Assembly: GCF_900115145.1 (NCBI RefSeq)
Contig: NZ_FOVL01000008.1
Coordinates: 94,401-158,400, forward strand
Source: Salegentibacter flavus
GTDB lineage: Bacteria; Bacteroidota; Bacteroidia; Flavobacteriales; Flavobacteriaceae
Reading direction: 5' to 3'
DNA length: 64,000 bases
Under the pieces are notes generated by a model, which was given only the letters and a program-made list of their open reading frames with translations, was not told where the DNA came from and ran no database searches. Position 1 is the stretch's first letter, and each line of letters begins with the position of its first letter. Shown piece after piece: positions 17,784-26,502 of this stretch. A program made the position numbers and the translations under genes.

Positions 17784-19412
17784 CTATTTTAAAATTCCCG
17801 AATATCGGCTGGGATTATTAAGTATCGCCAGCGATTCCATTATTTCAGGGTTATGTTCAACATAATGTTCATAAAGCCCCTCTTTGTAGAAATAACGCTT
17901 TATAATTTCATCGGTGAGCAAACTAACTATTTCAGGTTTTTTATTTTGTAGTTCCTGTTTTTTTAATTGGTTAAGCCCTTCTGAAATATCTTTATAATTA
18001 CCGATTATATCCTTTTCATAACCTTCTTCTTTAGCCACAATTAACACCTCTTCCAGTTCTTTTTCAGTCTTAGTCTGATAATTGAAATCTATTTTTATAA
18101 GGTAATTCCTGAAGTTTTTATAATCATTCTCGGTAAACCTGAAATCCTCAGGATTTTCAAGTTTATGCGTATAATAATAATCTGTGGCAAAATCAAAAAT
18201 TGCATCCTCCAGCAATAATGCATTGGTTATATCGCTGTATTCTGAGGTTTCCAGTTTCACATCAGGAAGAATTCCTCCCCCGTCAAATACTTTCCTACCG
18301 TTTCGGGTTTTAAACTCATTGTAATCTTCAAATTTTACAGCATCACCTTTTTCATCCCGGCTTCTATAATCCAAAGCCTGAATACATCTTCCGCTAGGCG
18401 TATAATATCTCGAAATAGTTACTTTAAGTTGTGTACCATAAGCTAATTCCTTTGGCCTTTGCACAAGTCCTTTTCCAAAACTTCGGGCACCAACCACTAC
18501 ACCTCTGTCAAGATCCTGTATTGCACCCGCTACGATCTCACTTGCCGAGGCGCTTCTACCGTTAACAATAACTACTAAAGGAATTTGCGTATCCAGAGGT
18601 TCTTTTTGCGTAAAATATTGCTTGTTGTATTTTTCTATTACAGATTTTGTGGTGGTAATCAACTCTCCTTTCTGAAGAAAAATATTACTCACATTTATCG
18701 CTTCGCCTAAAAGGCCGCCTGGATTTCCTCTTAAATCCAGAATAATCTTTTCTGCACCCTGGTTTTTTAAATCTTTAAGGGCCCTGGAAGTTTCTGCAGA
18801 AGCTCTTGCATTGAAACGCGATAAAACAATATACCCGGTGTTATCTTCAAGAAGTTTGTAGAAAGGAACCGCCTTAAGATCTACGGCTCCCCGCACCAAA
18901 CTGGTGGTTTTTGTTTCTCCTCTCCGGTTAAAGGTAATTTTAAGGCTTGAGTTTGCAGCGCCATTTAAAAGCTCTCTTGCGTCTTCTTTAAAATCTGAAA
19001 CCTTGATATTCCCAATCTCAATTATTTCGTCTCCGGCCTTTAAACCTGCTTTATCGGCAGGATAATCTTTGTAGGGTTCAATAACCTTGATATACTCGGG
19101 CGTTGCTTTCACTAAAGCTCCAATCCCGGTATATTCTCCTGAATTATTGATCTTTGCGGCCTCCACATCCTGTTCGTTCCAATAATTTGTATAAGGATCC
19201 AAATCTGCCAACATAGCCTGGATTGCCGTATCCATAAGTTCTGCAGGATTGGTTTCATCTACATAATTCATATTGATCTCTTTGAAAAGGGTTGTGAAGA
19301 TTTCTATCTGCTTGGCTATTTCAAAAAAATCTGATTTAAACCCAAGCGTACTGAAAATAAGTCCGGCTCCCAATACCAGGATTCCGGCTTTTTTTATAAG
19401 ATTCTTTTTCAT
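17784..19412 (-). CDS. S41 family C-terminal processing peptidase (CtpA/Prc-like)
   Basis: Periplasmic or membrane-anchored serine protease. The 542-residue product has an N-terminal signal/anchor (about residues 8-27), an S41 N-terminal helix region, a PDZ domain (about 85-165) and the S41 catalytic core with the nucleophile in NGRSASASEIVAG (near residue 286) and the general-base lysine in ARSFGKGLVQ (near 311). The C-terminal extension of about 150 residues is helical. It lies 35 bp downstream of rnpA on the same strand, an arrangement typical of Flavobacteriaceae. Confidence 0.92.
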   Translation of the reverse strand: MKKNLIKKAGILVLGAGLIFSTLGFKSDFFEIAKQIEIFTTLFKEINMNYVDETNPAELMDTAIQAMLADLDPYTNYWNEQDVEAAKINNSGEYTGIGALVKATPEYIKVIEPYKDYPADKAGLKAGDEIIEIGNIKVSDFKEDARELLNGAANSSLKITFNRRGETKTTSLVRGAVDLKAVPFYKLLEDNTGYIVLSRFNARASAETSRALKDLKNQGAEKIILDLRGNPGGLLGEAINVSNIFLQKGELITTTKSVIEKYNKQYFTQKEPLDTQIPLVVIVNGRSASASEIVAGAIQDLDRGVVVGARSFGKGLVQRPKELAYGTQLKVTISRYYTPSGRCIQALDYRSRDEKGDAVKFEDYNEFKTRNGRKVFDGGGILPDVKLETSEYSDITNALLLEDAIFDFATDYYYTHKLENPEDFRFTENDYKNFRNYLIKIDFNYQTKTEKELEEVLIVAKEEGYEKDIIGNYKDISEGLNQLKKQELQNKKPEIVSLLTDEIIKRYFYKEGLYEHYVEHNPEIMESLAILNNPSRYSGILK

Positions 19413-19447
19413 TTTAAATTATTTTAAGCGGGCCGGGGAGATTCCCT

Positions 19448-19825
19448 TTATTCCTGTTTTTCCTTTTCAACAAAGGTTTTAAGAAGCTTTATCATCGTCC
19501 TGTTCAAGCTTTCATAATCTGTTTTATCCCTGGAAATATAGATGAACATAAAGGCATAAGAACCCGGTATGTTGTTGGTTACAAGATACTTATTTTTTCT
19601 GAAAGCTTCACGCATCAGGCGTTTAATCCTGTTGCGCCCGGGAGCGGTTTTAACCAGTTTTTTAGGTACAGAAATTCCTGTTTTTAATTGCGGAGCATCT
19701 GAAGCGTTGATTGGAAGATAAACCAATTTTAAGGGAAATTTCTTAACCGATTTTCCTTCGGTAAACAGCTTTTCTATAAGCCTTTCACTTTTTAATTTAT
19801 CCTGTTTTCCAAAACGCTCATCCAT
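19448..19825 (-). CDS. rnpA: ribonuclease P protein component
   Basis: Protein subunit that assists the RNase P RNA in tRNA 5' maturation. The 125-residue product has the family signature RNRIKRLMREAFR (about 61-73) and a strongly basic surface. rpmH is not next to it, as usual in Bacteroidota. A TACTTTTG (TAnnTTTG) on the minus strand ends only 4 bp before the ATG, which would give a nearly leaderless transcript. Confidence 0.94.
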   Translation of the reverse strand: MDERFGKQDKLKSERLIEKLFTEGKSVKKFPLKLVYLPINASDAPQLKTGISVPKKLVKTAPGRNRIKRLMREAFRKNKYLVTNNIPGSYAFMFIYISRDKTDYESLNRTMIKLLKTFVEKEKQE

Positions 19826-19829
19826 ACCC

Positions 19830-19837
19830 CAAAAGTA
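19830..19837 (-). promoter_or_regulatory. possible -7 element of rnpA
   Basis: Reads TACTTTTG on the minus strand, matching TAnnTTTG. Its position almost at the rnpA ATG would imply a leaderless mRNA, so it is uncertain. Confidence 0.3.
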
Positions 19838-19849
19838 AGGATAGGTTTT

Positions 19850-19957
19850 AATCCTGGTTACATGAACTAAAAATTATTTTCATCTGTTTATATTTTTTAA
19901 CCAGGATTTGGCAATAGGCACAGGCTTATAATCCTACTCCTGTGTGTTGCCATTTTT
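19850..19957 (+). ncRNA. candidate small structured RNA between rnpA and the M1 peptidase gene
   Basis: Two consecutive inverted repeats: AATCCTGGTT (19850-19859) with AACCAGGATT (19899-19908), then GGCAA..CACAGG (19910-19924) with CCTGTG..TTGCC (19939-19951), the latter followed on the plus strand by ATTTTTT as in an intrinsic terminator. No plus-strand gene precedes it, so a small RNA is possible. A near-consensus TAGGTTTT lies at 19842-19849. Speculative; it may only be the rnpA upstream region. Confidence 0.25.
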
Positions 19958-19990
19958 TGGGTCCAGAAGCATGCTGGTTTCATATAATAA

Positions 19991-20018
19991 GAAAGCCCTT
20001 CAGTTGGGAAGGGCTTTC
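19991..20018 (-). terminator. terminator hairpin downstream of the M1 peptidase gene
   Basis: Perfect 10-bp stem GAAAGCCCTT / AAGGGCTTTC with an 8-nt loop, 22 bp beyond the stop codon of the minus-strand peptidase gene. The following tract on the minus strand is only moderately T-rich. Confidence 0.65.
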
Positions 20019-20039
20019 AGGTAAGGTTTTAAGAGGAGT

Positions 20040-21878
20040 TTATTCTTTTTCAGAAGTCTCTGATGGATAAACGTTATTCTCTCTATTTACATCGGCCATA
20101 AGTTGAGTATCATCAATTTCTATACTTTCAATCTCACTTAAGGGGCTATCTATACTGAGTTCATAAGTAGGATATGCCCAGGCCCAGTCTTTTTCCTGAA
20201 TCCAGTTTTCTGTTTCAGGCTCTTTTTCCCATCGCATCATCTGTAGTGGGATGTAATGGATTTGGTGATCTCCATTGGCAAATCTTATACTTAATTCAAC
20301 CGGCATTGGCATTTCTCCAATTCTCTCCAAAGTGATTTTTGTTGAATTTTTATCTGCTTCTTCAACATTTTTAATAGCATAATCTATTTGATTGGTGGTT
20401 TGGGTCCAGTCCATTAAATACCAATCAAGTTCGGCACCGGAAACCTTTTCAGCAACACGAATAAAATCGTTTGGTGTTGGATGTTTAAATTTCCAATCTT
20501 CATAATACCTTCTAAGTGTTTTATCTAAATTTTCTCTTCCAATTACGTAGCCAAGTTGTGCAAGAAAAACAGCACCTTTAGAATAGGCTGTAGCACCGTA
20601 GGCCGCATTAAGGGAGTAACGGTCGGCGTGGGTGGTTTGTGGTTGTTCTACCCCTGAATTTGCAAGTTGAAGATATCCACGATACGAACCTGTATGAGGA
20701 TTCTCTGCATCGGTTTGCATAACGCGATTCATAGCCTTACTGGAAATGTAAGAGGTAAAACCTTCGTCCATCCATTCGTGCTTGCTTTCGTTAGTCGCCA
20801 TTAAATGCTGAAACCAGGCGTGAGCCATTTCATGAGCAGTGACACCTACCAGGCTTTGAAAGCTTCTTTCACCGGTAATTAAAGTAAGCATAGCATATTC
20901 CATACCTCCATCTCCCCCCTGGGCTACAGTGTATTGATCCCATGGGTATGGACCGATTTTTTCGTTAAAAAACAGTAATAACTCTTCTGTTTTAGACTGA
21001 AGCCTTTTCCAGTTTTCCTTGATTTCTTCGTTGTCTTTATAGAAAAAGTGAAGTTCGGTTCCGTCTTCGGCAATTCTTACATCGTGAATATATTCAGGAT
21101 CTGCAGCCCAGGTAAAATCGTGAACTTTAGGAGCCACAAAATGCCAGGTATGCGTATCGCCCTGGGCATCAATTTCTTCTTCACTGTATCCGTGACCAAT
21201 TTCATCGGCATTCTGAAGATATCCAGTGGCAGCTACGGTGTAATTTTTATCTATGGTTAGTTCGACGTCAAAATCACCCCAAACGCCGTGAAATTCCCTG
21301 GCAATATAAGGATCAGCATGCCAGCCCTGAAAATCGTATTCGGCCAGTTTAGGATACCATTGGGACATGGAAAGAGCTATTCCTTCTGAGCTGTTTCTTC
21401 CCGATCTCCTGATCTGTTCAGGGACCTGCCCGTTAAATTCCATTTTAAAAACGGTTTTTTCTCCAGGGAGAATAGGCTTCTGAAGTTCCACCTCCAGGAC
21501 GGTTCCTACTTCTTCGTAATTAAGATTTGTTCCATCTTGTGTTAGGCTGGAAACTCTTAAAAATCCCTGTTGTTCAGGAGTTAATTTCGAAATTCGGTCT
21601 CCTACCCTTCTGTCCGGATCCTGGATGGTTCTGGAACGCACGTCCATTTCGCTCCCTGGTTGGAAAGCATTGAAAAATAGATGATAAAACACCTTGTTTA
21701 AGGTATCGGGAGAATTGTTGGTATACTCTAGTTCCTGGGTTCCTGTATACTGGAAGTTTTCTACATTCATATCTACTTCCATCTTGTAGTCTGCGTGCTG
21801 TTGCCAGTAACTGGTACTGTTTTGGGCTACCATTAATGAGGTTGCCAGTACAGTTAAACTTAGAAATATTTTCTTCAT
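20040..21878 (-). CDS. M1 family metallopeptidase (aminopeptidase N-like), exported
   Basis: Zinc aminopeptidase of the gluzincin M1 family. The 612-residue product has a signal peptide (residues 1-18, cleaved near VAQ), an N-terminal beta domain and the zinc motif HEMAHAWFQH near residue 347 with the third ligand Glu in EWMDEGFTSY about 20 residues on. It lacks the ERAP-type C-terminal domain. It follows the S8 protease gene by 8 bp, so the two are presumably one transcript for peptide digestion in the periplasm. Confidence 0.92.
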   Translation of the reverse strand: MKKIFLSLTVLATSLMVAQNSTSYWQQHADYKMEVDMNVENFQYTGTQELEYTNNSPDTLNKVFYHLFFNAFQPGSEMDVRSRTIQDPDRRVGDRISKLTPEQQGFLRVSSLTQDGTNLNYEEVGTVLEVELQKPILPGEKTVFKMEFNGQVPEQIRRSGRNSSEGIALSMSQWYPKLAEYDFQGWHADPYIAREFHGVWGDFDVELTIDKNYTVAATGYLQNADEIGHGYSEEEIDAQGDTHTWHFVAPKVHDFTWAADPEYIHDVRIAEDGTELHFFYKDNEEIKENWKRLQSKTEELLLFFNEKIGPYPWDQYTVAQGGDGGMEYAMLTLITGERSFQSLVGVTAHEMAHAWFQHLMATNESKHEWMDEGFTSYISSKAMNRVMQTDAENPHTGSYRGYLQLANSGVEQPQTTHADRYSLNAAYGATAYSKGAVFLAQLGYVIGRENLDKTLRRYYEDWKFKHPTPNDFIRVAEKVSGAELDWYLMDWTQTTNQIDYAIKNVEEADKNSTKITLERIGEMPMPVELSIRFANGDHQIHYIPLQMMRWEKEPETENWIQEKDWAWAYPTYELSIDSPLSEIESIEIDDTQLMADVNRENNVYPSETSEKE

Positions 21879-21886
21879 AAAATTGA

Positions 21887-23563
21887 TTATTTGGTTTGTG
21901 ATGCTAATATTAAGGCGTTATAAAGGTTTACCATTTTTCCTGAAACAGAGAGTTCATCGAATTTTTGTGTGTTTTTGCCCTCTTCTCCTACTAAAACTGA
22001 AGTCTTGGTGCTTATCCCACTATCCATAATGATCTGTTTTACCTGTGGTGCGGAAAGTTTAGGATAAAAAGATCGTATTAATGCCGCTATTCCTGAAACC
22101 GCAGGAGCTGCCATAGATGTACCCTGCATATATTCATATTCATTATTGGGCGTGGTGGACCAAATCTTTGTGCCCGGCGCAAAAACGTCAACATTAAGCT
22201 TACCATAGTTGGAAAAACCGGCTACCAATCTGGAACCATAATCGAAATTAAGAGCTCCCACACTTAAGACATTATTGGAAAACTCTTGTGGATTTTCGGG
22301 TGTCTGGTCATTTGGATAAATCCTTTTTTGATCAAGATTTATTCCTTCATTCCCTGCGGCATTAACGATAAGCACATCGTTTTCTGCAGCATATTTTATC
22401 GCCTCCTCCACCCATTCGGGATTTGGAGAAAAGTATTTACCAAAACTGGTATTAATAATTTTAGCCCCGTTATCTACGGCGTAACGAATCCCAAGGGCAA
22501 TGTCCTTATCATATTCATCGCCATCAGGCACAGCTCTTACTACCATAATTTCCACATTATTGGCAACACCTTTAATTCCAAGATTATTTTCCCGGTTTGC
22601 AGCAATAATCCCGGCCACATGAGTTCCGTGTTTTACGTCCTCTTTTTTAGGATCGGGACCCGCAACTTTATTATTTCCATAATCAGTATCAGTGATATCG
22701 TAGGGATCATCACCTACCGGTGCTCTTCCGTCCAGATCAAGATTAAAGTGGGTATCAATTCTTCCGGCATAATATTCAATGGCCTCATCGAGCTCTTCTA
22801 AAGCTTCTGGAATGTTTTCATTAACATTATCCTGTATTTGAAGCAACATTGCTTTATACTGTGCTAATTGCTGATCTGTGGTTTCCAGCGCCCTCAACTC
22901 CTCATTGGTATAATCTTCTTTTCCTAATTGAGAAGATACAGCAGCGTGGGCTGCTAACAATTGTTTTTTAATCGCTTCATACTGATTTTTATTCTGAAGG
23001 GTTTCGTTGTATTCCTTTTCGTATTCGGCCTTTGCTTCCTGGTAGTAGATATATTCCGCGCGATCTGCGGTACTTATAGAACTTGCCGGTTTTCCTTCAT
23101 ATTTAGGCTGAAGCCTTTTCATAATACGGGTATATTCCATGTTCTCTTCAACGGCATCACCCAGGAAGTTCCAACCGTGAATATCGTCTACATAGCCATT
23201 TTTATCATCATCTTTTCCATTGTTGGGAATTTCATCACGATTTACCCAAATTACACTTCGCAAGTCTTCGTGATGTATATCAACCCCACTATCCAAAACC
23301 GCTACGATAACTTTTTTACCCTTATTGTTTTTAATTATTTCCTGGTAAGCGCGGTTTACGCTCATCCCAGGGATGGTATCGGCTAAAAGATCTGCGCCGC
23401 CCCAGCCTTTTAATTCGGTTTCAGAAAGATCTGTAATTTTTAATGGAATAGAATCAATATCCGCGATTGGCGTAGAGATTATTTTTGGTGCCGTACTGCT
23501 GCAACTTGTGATAATTACAGCGCCTGCTATTACAAGTACCTGTTTTAAAAAAGGTATTTTCAT
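21887..23563 (-). CDS. S8 family serine protease (subtilase) lipoprotein
   Basis: 558 residues with a lipoprotein signal (lipobox ending in Cys at about residue 21, IITSCSS). The catalytic triad is complete: Asp in AVLDSGVD (about 92), His in HGTHVAG (about 312) and Ser in GTSMAAP (about 482). The Asp-His spacing is about 220 residues instead of the 30-40 of subtilisin; the extra segment (about 125-300) is helical, rich in Glu, Lys and Gln. It lies between the MBL and M1 genes, 5 and 8 bp apart, suggesting one operon 24432-20040. Confidence 0.92.
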   Translation of the reverse strand: MKIPFLKQVLVIAGAVIITSCSSTAPKIISTPIADIDSIPLKITDLSETELKGWGGADLLADTIPGMSVNRAYQEIIKNNKGKKVIVAVLDSGVDIHHEDLRSVIWVNRDEIPNNGKDDDKNGYVDDIHGWNFLGDAVEENMEYTRIMKRLQPKYEGKPASSISTADRAEYIYYQEAKAEYEKEYNETLQNKNQYEAIKKQLLAAHAAVSSQLGKEDYTNEELRALETTDQQLAQYKAMLLQIQDNVNENIPEALEELDEAIEYYAGRIDTHFNLDLDGRAPVGDDPYDITDTDYGNNKVAGPDPKKEDVKHGTHVAGIIAANRENNLGIKGVANNVEIMVVRAVPDGDEYDKDIALGIRYAVDNGAKIINTSFGKYFSPNPEWVEEAIKYAAENDVLIVNAAGNEGINLDQKRIYPNDQTPENPQEFSNNVLSVGALNFDYGSRLVAGFSNYGKLNVDVFAPGTKIWSTTPNNEYEYMQGTSMAAPAVSGIAALIRSFYPKLSAPQVKQIIMDSGISTKTSVLVGEEGKNTQKFDELSVSGKMVNLYNALILASQTK

Positions 23564-23568
23564 ATTTT

Positions 23569-24432
23569 TTAATTAAAAAGTTCGTTAAAGCTAAAAGATT
23601 GATCCAGTCTTACTCCTTTTTCAGTGTGTTTAAGACTTATGATTTCGTTGTGGGCATCGTGTTCCAGGAAAAGATAGAAATTTTCATCGGCAGCCTGTTT
23701 TAGAAATTTATCTTTTTCGGGCAGGGTGAGTAACGGGCGGGTATCATAACCCATCACGTATGGCAGCGGTATATGCCCCGCTGTGGGGAGAAGATCTGCC
23801 ATGAAAACCAGGGTTTTATCTTTATAAGTAATATGAGGAATCATCTGTTTATCGGTATGACCATCTACAAACAATACGCCAAAAGGCAGGTTTTCTGATT
23901 GTTTAAAAGTTTCAGTATCTTTTCTTTCTACGAAATGAAGCTGCCCGCTTTGTTCCATAGGAATAATATTTTCCTTTAAAAATGAAGCTTTCTCTCGCTC
24001 ATTTGGTTGGGTTGCCCATAACCAATGTTCTTTATTACTCCAGAAACGGGCGTTTTTGAAGGCCGGTTCGTAACCGGTACGGTTTTTATTCCATTGGATA
24101 CTTCCACCACAATGGTCAAAATGAAGGTGGGTCATAAAAACATCGGTGATATCATCGCGGTGAAAACCGTGCTTTTCAAGAGATTTATCTATAGAATGAT
24201 CTCCCCAACGGTAATAATAGCTAAAGAATTTTTCGCTTTGCTTATCCCCCATACCGGTATCGATAAGTATAAGTTTGTCACCATCTTCAATTAAGAGGCA
24301 ACGTGCAGCGATATCTATCATATTGTTTTCATCGGCGGGATTTGTACGATTCCAGAGGGTTTTTGGAACAACCCCAAACATGGCCCCTCCATCCAGTTTA
24401 AAATTCCCGGCTTCTATAGGATATAATTTCAT
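23569..24432 (-). CDS. MBL fold metallo-hydrolase
   Basis: Metallo-beta-lactamase-fold hydrolase of 287 residues. The metal-binding motif HLHFDHCGG lies near residue 103, with later ligands in VDGHTDKQ and MADLLPT. This HxHxDH pattern occurs in quorum-quenching lactonases (AiiA-like), glyoxalase II-like and other enzymes, so the substrate is open. The ATG at 24432 (MKLYPIEAG) is preferred over a start 13 residues upstream that would overlap the upstream region. It is the first gene of the operon with the S8 and M1 peptidases. Confidence 0.88.
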   Translation of the reverse strand: MKLYPIEAGNFKLDGGAMFGVVPKTLWNRTNPADENNMIDIAARCLLIEDGDKLILIDTGMGDKQSEKFFSYYYRWGDHSIDKSLEKHGFHRDDITDVFMTHLHFDHCGGSIQWNKNRTGYEPAFKNARFWSNKEHWLWATQPNEREKASFLKENIIPMEQSGQLHFVERKDTETFKQSENLPFGVLFVDGHTDKQMIPHITYKDKTLVFMADLLPTAGHIPLPYVMGYDTRPLLTLPEKDKFLKQAADENFYLFLEHDAHNEIISLKHTEKGVRLDQSFSFNELFN

Positions 24433-24521
24433 AAATGCTGATTTTTTTCCCCCGCAAATTACTAAAAGCATAATACATGTTTAAACATTCGGTCAAGGAT
24501 GGAATATATTTAACAGGAAAT

Positions 24522-26315
24522 TCAGAAATCAGGAGAGATATATAAAACTTGTTCTCCTGGCAGAATATCATCATTGTAATGAAATGGCCGCTTCTGACCT
24601 TCAGGATTAATAATAATTACAGGAAGAAAATCAGCATTTTTATTTTGATGTTCCTTAACCCATTCCCGGGTAGTTATTTCTTCTTCAATTTTCTGTTTAT
24701 TCTCCTGAAAGTTGCCCGTGGATATTCGGTTTGACCAGGGTTCGAGCTCGGTCTTGTCGGCGAACATCGAGGTAGCATTAACCTTATCCAGCAAGTCTAC
24801 ATCGACGCCATTTTCATTTGGAGAAACCAGCACAATCTTGTTGGGAATGAAAAACGCATCATCGGCGAGTTGAGCGGCGAGAAGATTTATTTCACTGTTT
24901 CCGGTAAGAGCTATAAAAGTTCCTTTTTCTATCGCCCCGGCATCTTCCATTGTTTCTTCTTTAAGAATATTCCCATGAACAGTTTTATAACCTTGCTGTT
25001 TAGCTTCGGCAACAAGTTCCCGGTTTCCATCTATGATTACTATTTCCTGTACTCCTTTTAGCTGTTTGGCGATAAAAAGACCAAGCGGATTTGCTCCCAG
25101 AATAATATATCCCGATCGGGATTCCTGGGTGATAAGCTCTCCCCGACTTCTTAGCCATTTTGTGGTCCAGGTTAACATAACCGGCACACTTAAAGTAGTG
25201 AATATCGCCATGAAAACAAGAATAGAAAAGATCTCTGAAGTTATAATCCCCATTTGTAAACCTATTCCTGCGATAATGATCTCTACGGCTCCTCGCCCAT
25301 TCATTCCGGTTCCAACTGTAATTCCCTCGCGCCAGCCATTTCCGCTTGGAAGATAAAATACAGCGGTTCCCACGATTTTACCTATCATCGCTACGGCAGT
25401 AACCACTACAAGCATCCAGAGATCGGTCTGGAATACATCTAAAGTCACATTAAATCCTGCAGAAACAAAGAAAATGGGAGCAAGGAATCCCACTGAAACA
25501 TCGTGGAAAATATGATTGATATCTTTTGAGATCTGGCGTTGAAAAACCCCATCTCTTATGAACAAACCTGCCATAAAAGCACCCAGGATACTATGAAGCC
25601 CGGCAACTTCTGCAAGTTCAGAAAAACCTAAAACTATTATCAAAATAAGGGTAAAATGCAGGGTACGGCTGGTGATATTGGCTTTATAGAGATATTTTCC
25701 CAATAATGGCAAGAGGTAAATCCCCGCAAGAGCGGTAAAAATGAAGAATAAGATAGCCTTCGCAGCCACCCAGATTAGTCCTAAACTGTCTATGCTTCCG
25801 GCATCTACATAACTAATTATTCCGGCAAAGATCACCAGGGCAAGAGTATCTGAAATTAGAGCTCCGGCCATCAATACATAGGCTATCCGGGTGTTGAGCA
25901 ATTTAAGATCGACAAGAATCCGGCTTTTTGTAGCGAGCGAGGTAACCCCAACTGCGATCGCTACAAAAATCGCTGCCATTTGTGTTCCATCGAAGTAAAG
26001 GATGGTATAGTAACCTAACGCAAAGGGGACAATAAACCCGCCAACTGCCGCCAGTAATCCCGCCCAGGAGGCTTTTCCCAGGTCTCTGAAGTTGATTTCC
26101 ATCCCGATATAAACCATAAGAAGAATAATTCCCACCTCGGCTAAAACATTGATCATCTCTGAAGTTTCCAGAAGACCAAAAAGTGCGGGGCCAAGAAGAA
26201 TACCTATTAAAAGTTCACCGAGAATAGCTGGATAACCAATTTTCTTAGCTACTGAACCGCCAATCCATGCGCTCGAAAGAATGATTAACAGGTTGAGGAT
26301 ATTTAATTCTTCCAT
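24522..26315 (-). CDS. CPA2-type cation:proton antiporter with TrkA-N domain
   Basis: 597-residue membrane protein: 12 or so transmembrane helices to about residue 385 (Na+/H+ exchanger fold, with GxxLGPALFG in helix 2 and GMNGRGAVEII near 345), then a Rossmann-type RCK/TrkA-N domain beginning SGYIILGANPLG near 398, as in KefB/RosB-like antiporters. It probably exchanges K+ or Na+ for protons under control of a nucleotide ligand. It is divergent from a second antiporter gene 187 bp away. Confidence 0.88.
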   Translation of the reverse strand: MEELNILNLLIILSSAWIGGSVAKKIGYPAILGELLIGILLGPALFGLLETSEMINVLAEVGIILLMVYIGMEINFRDLGKASWAGLLAAVGGFIVPFALGYYTILYFDGTQMAAIFVAIAVGVTSLATKSRILVDLKLLNTRIAYVLMAGALISDTLALVIFAGIISYVDAGSIDSLGLIWVAAKAILFFIFTALAGIYLLPLLGKYLYKANITSRTLHFTLILIIVLGFSELAEVAGLHSILGAFMAGLFIRDGVFQRQISKDINHIFHDVSVGFLAPIFFVSAGFNVTLDVFQTDLWMLVVVTAVAMIGKIVGTAVFYLPSGNGWREGITVGTGMNGRGAVEIIIAGIGLQMGIITSEIFSILVFMAIFTTLSVPVMLTWTTKWLRSRGELITQESRSGYIILGANPLGLFIAKQLKGVQEIVIIDGNRELVAEAKQQGYKTVHGNILKEETMEDAGAIEKGTFIALTGNSEINLLAAQLADDAFFIPNKIVLVSPNENGVDVDLLDKVNATSMFADKTELEPWSNRISTGNFQENKQKIEEEITTREWVKEHQNKNADFLPVIIINPEGQKRPFHYNDDILPGEQVLYISPDF

Positions 26316-26502
26316 AGGTTTTAGCTGGTTTGTCGTGTAAAGGGCTTACAAAATATTAATATTTTTCGAACTAAAATTCATTAATTCAACTTGATAGTGA
26401 TTAAAAGCAGTTTTTCATTTAATAAATGAGAAAATTCTTCAAAAACATTCTTAAATCAGGTTATTTTTGTAAATAGCAATATTCCGCTTAAATAAAAAAA
26501 GA

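Noticed and set aside
22286..22801. Plus-strand frame of 171 codons inside the subtilase gene
   Set aside because: Antisense shadow; the subtilase on the other strand has its catalytic His in this region.
24522..26315. Antiporter pair as a tandem duplication
   Set aside because: The three proteins differ in motifs and regulatory domains (CPA2/RCK, CPA1/RCK, CPA2/Usp).
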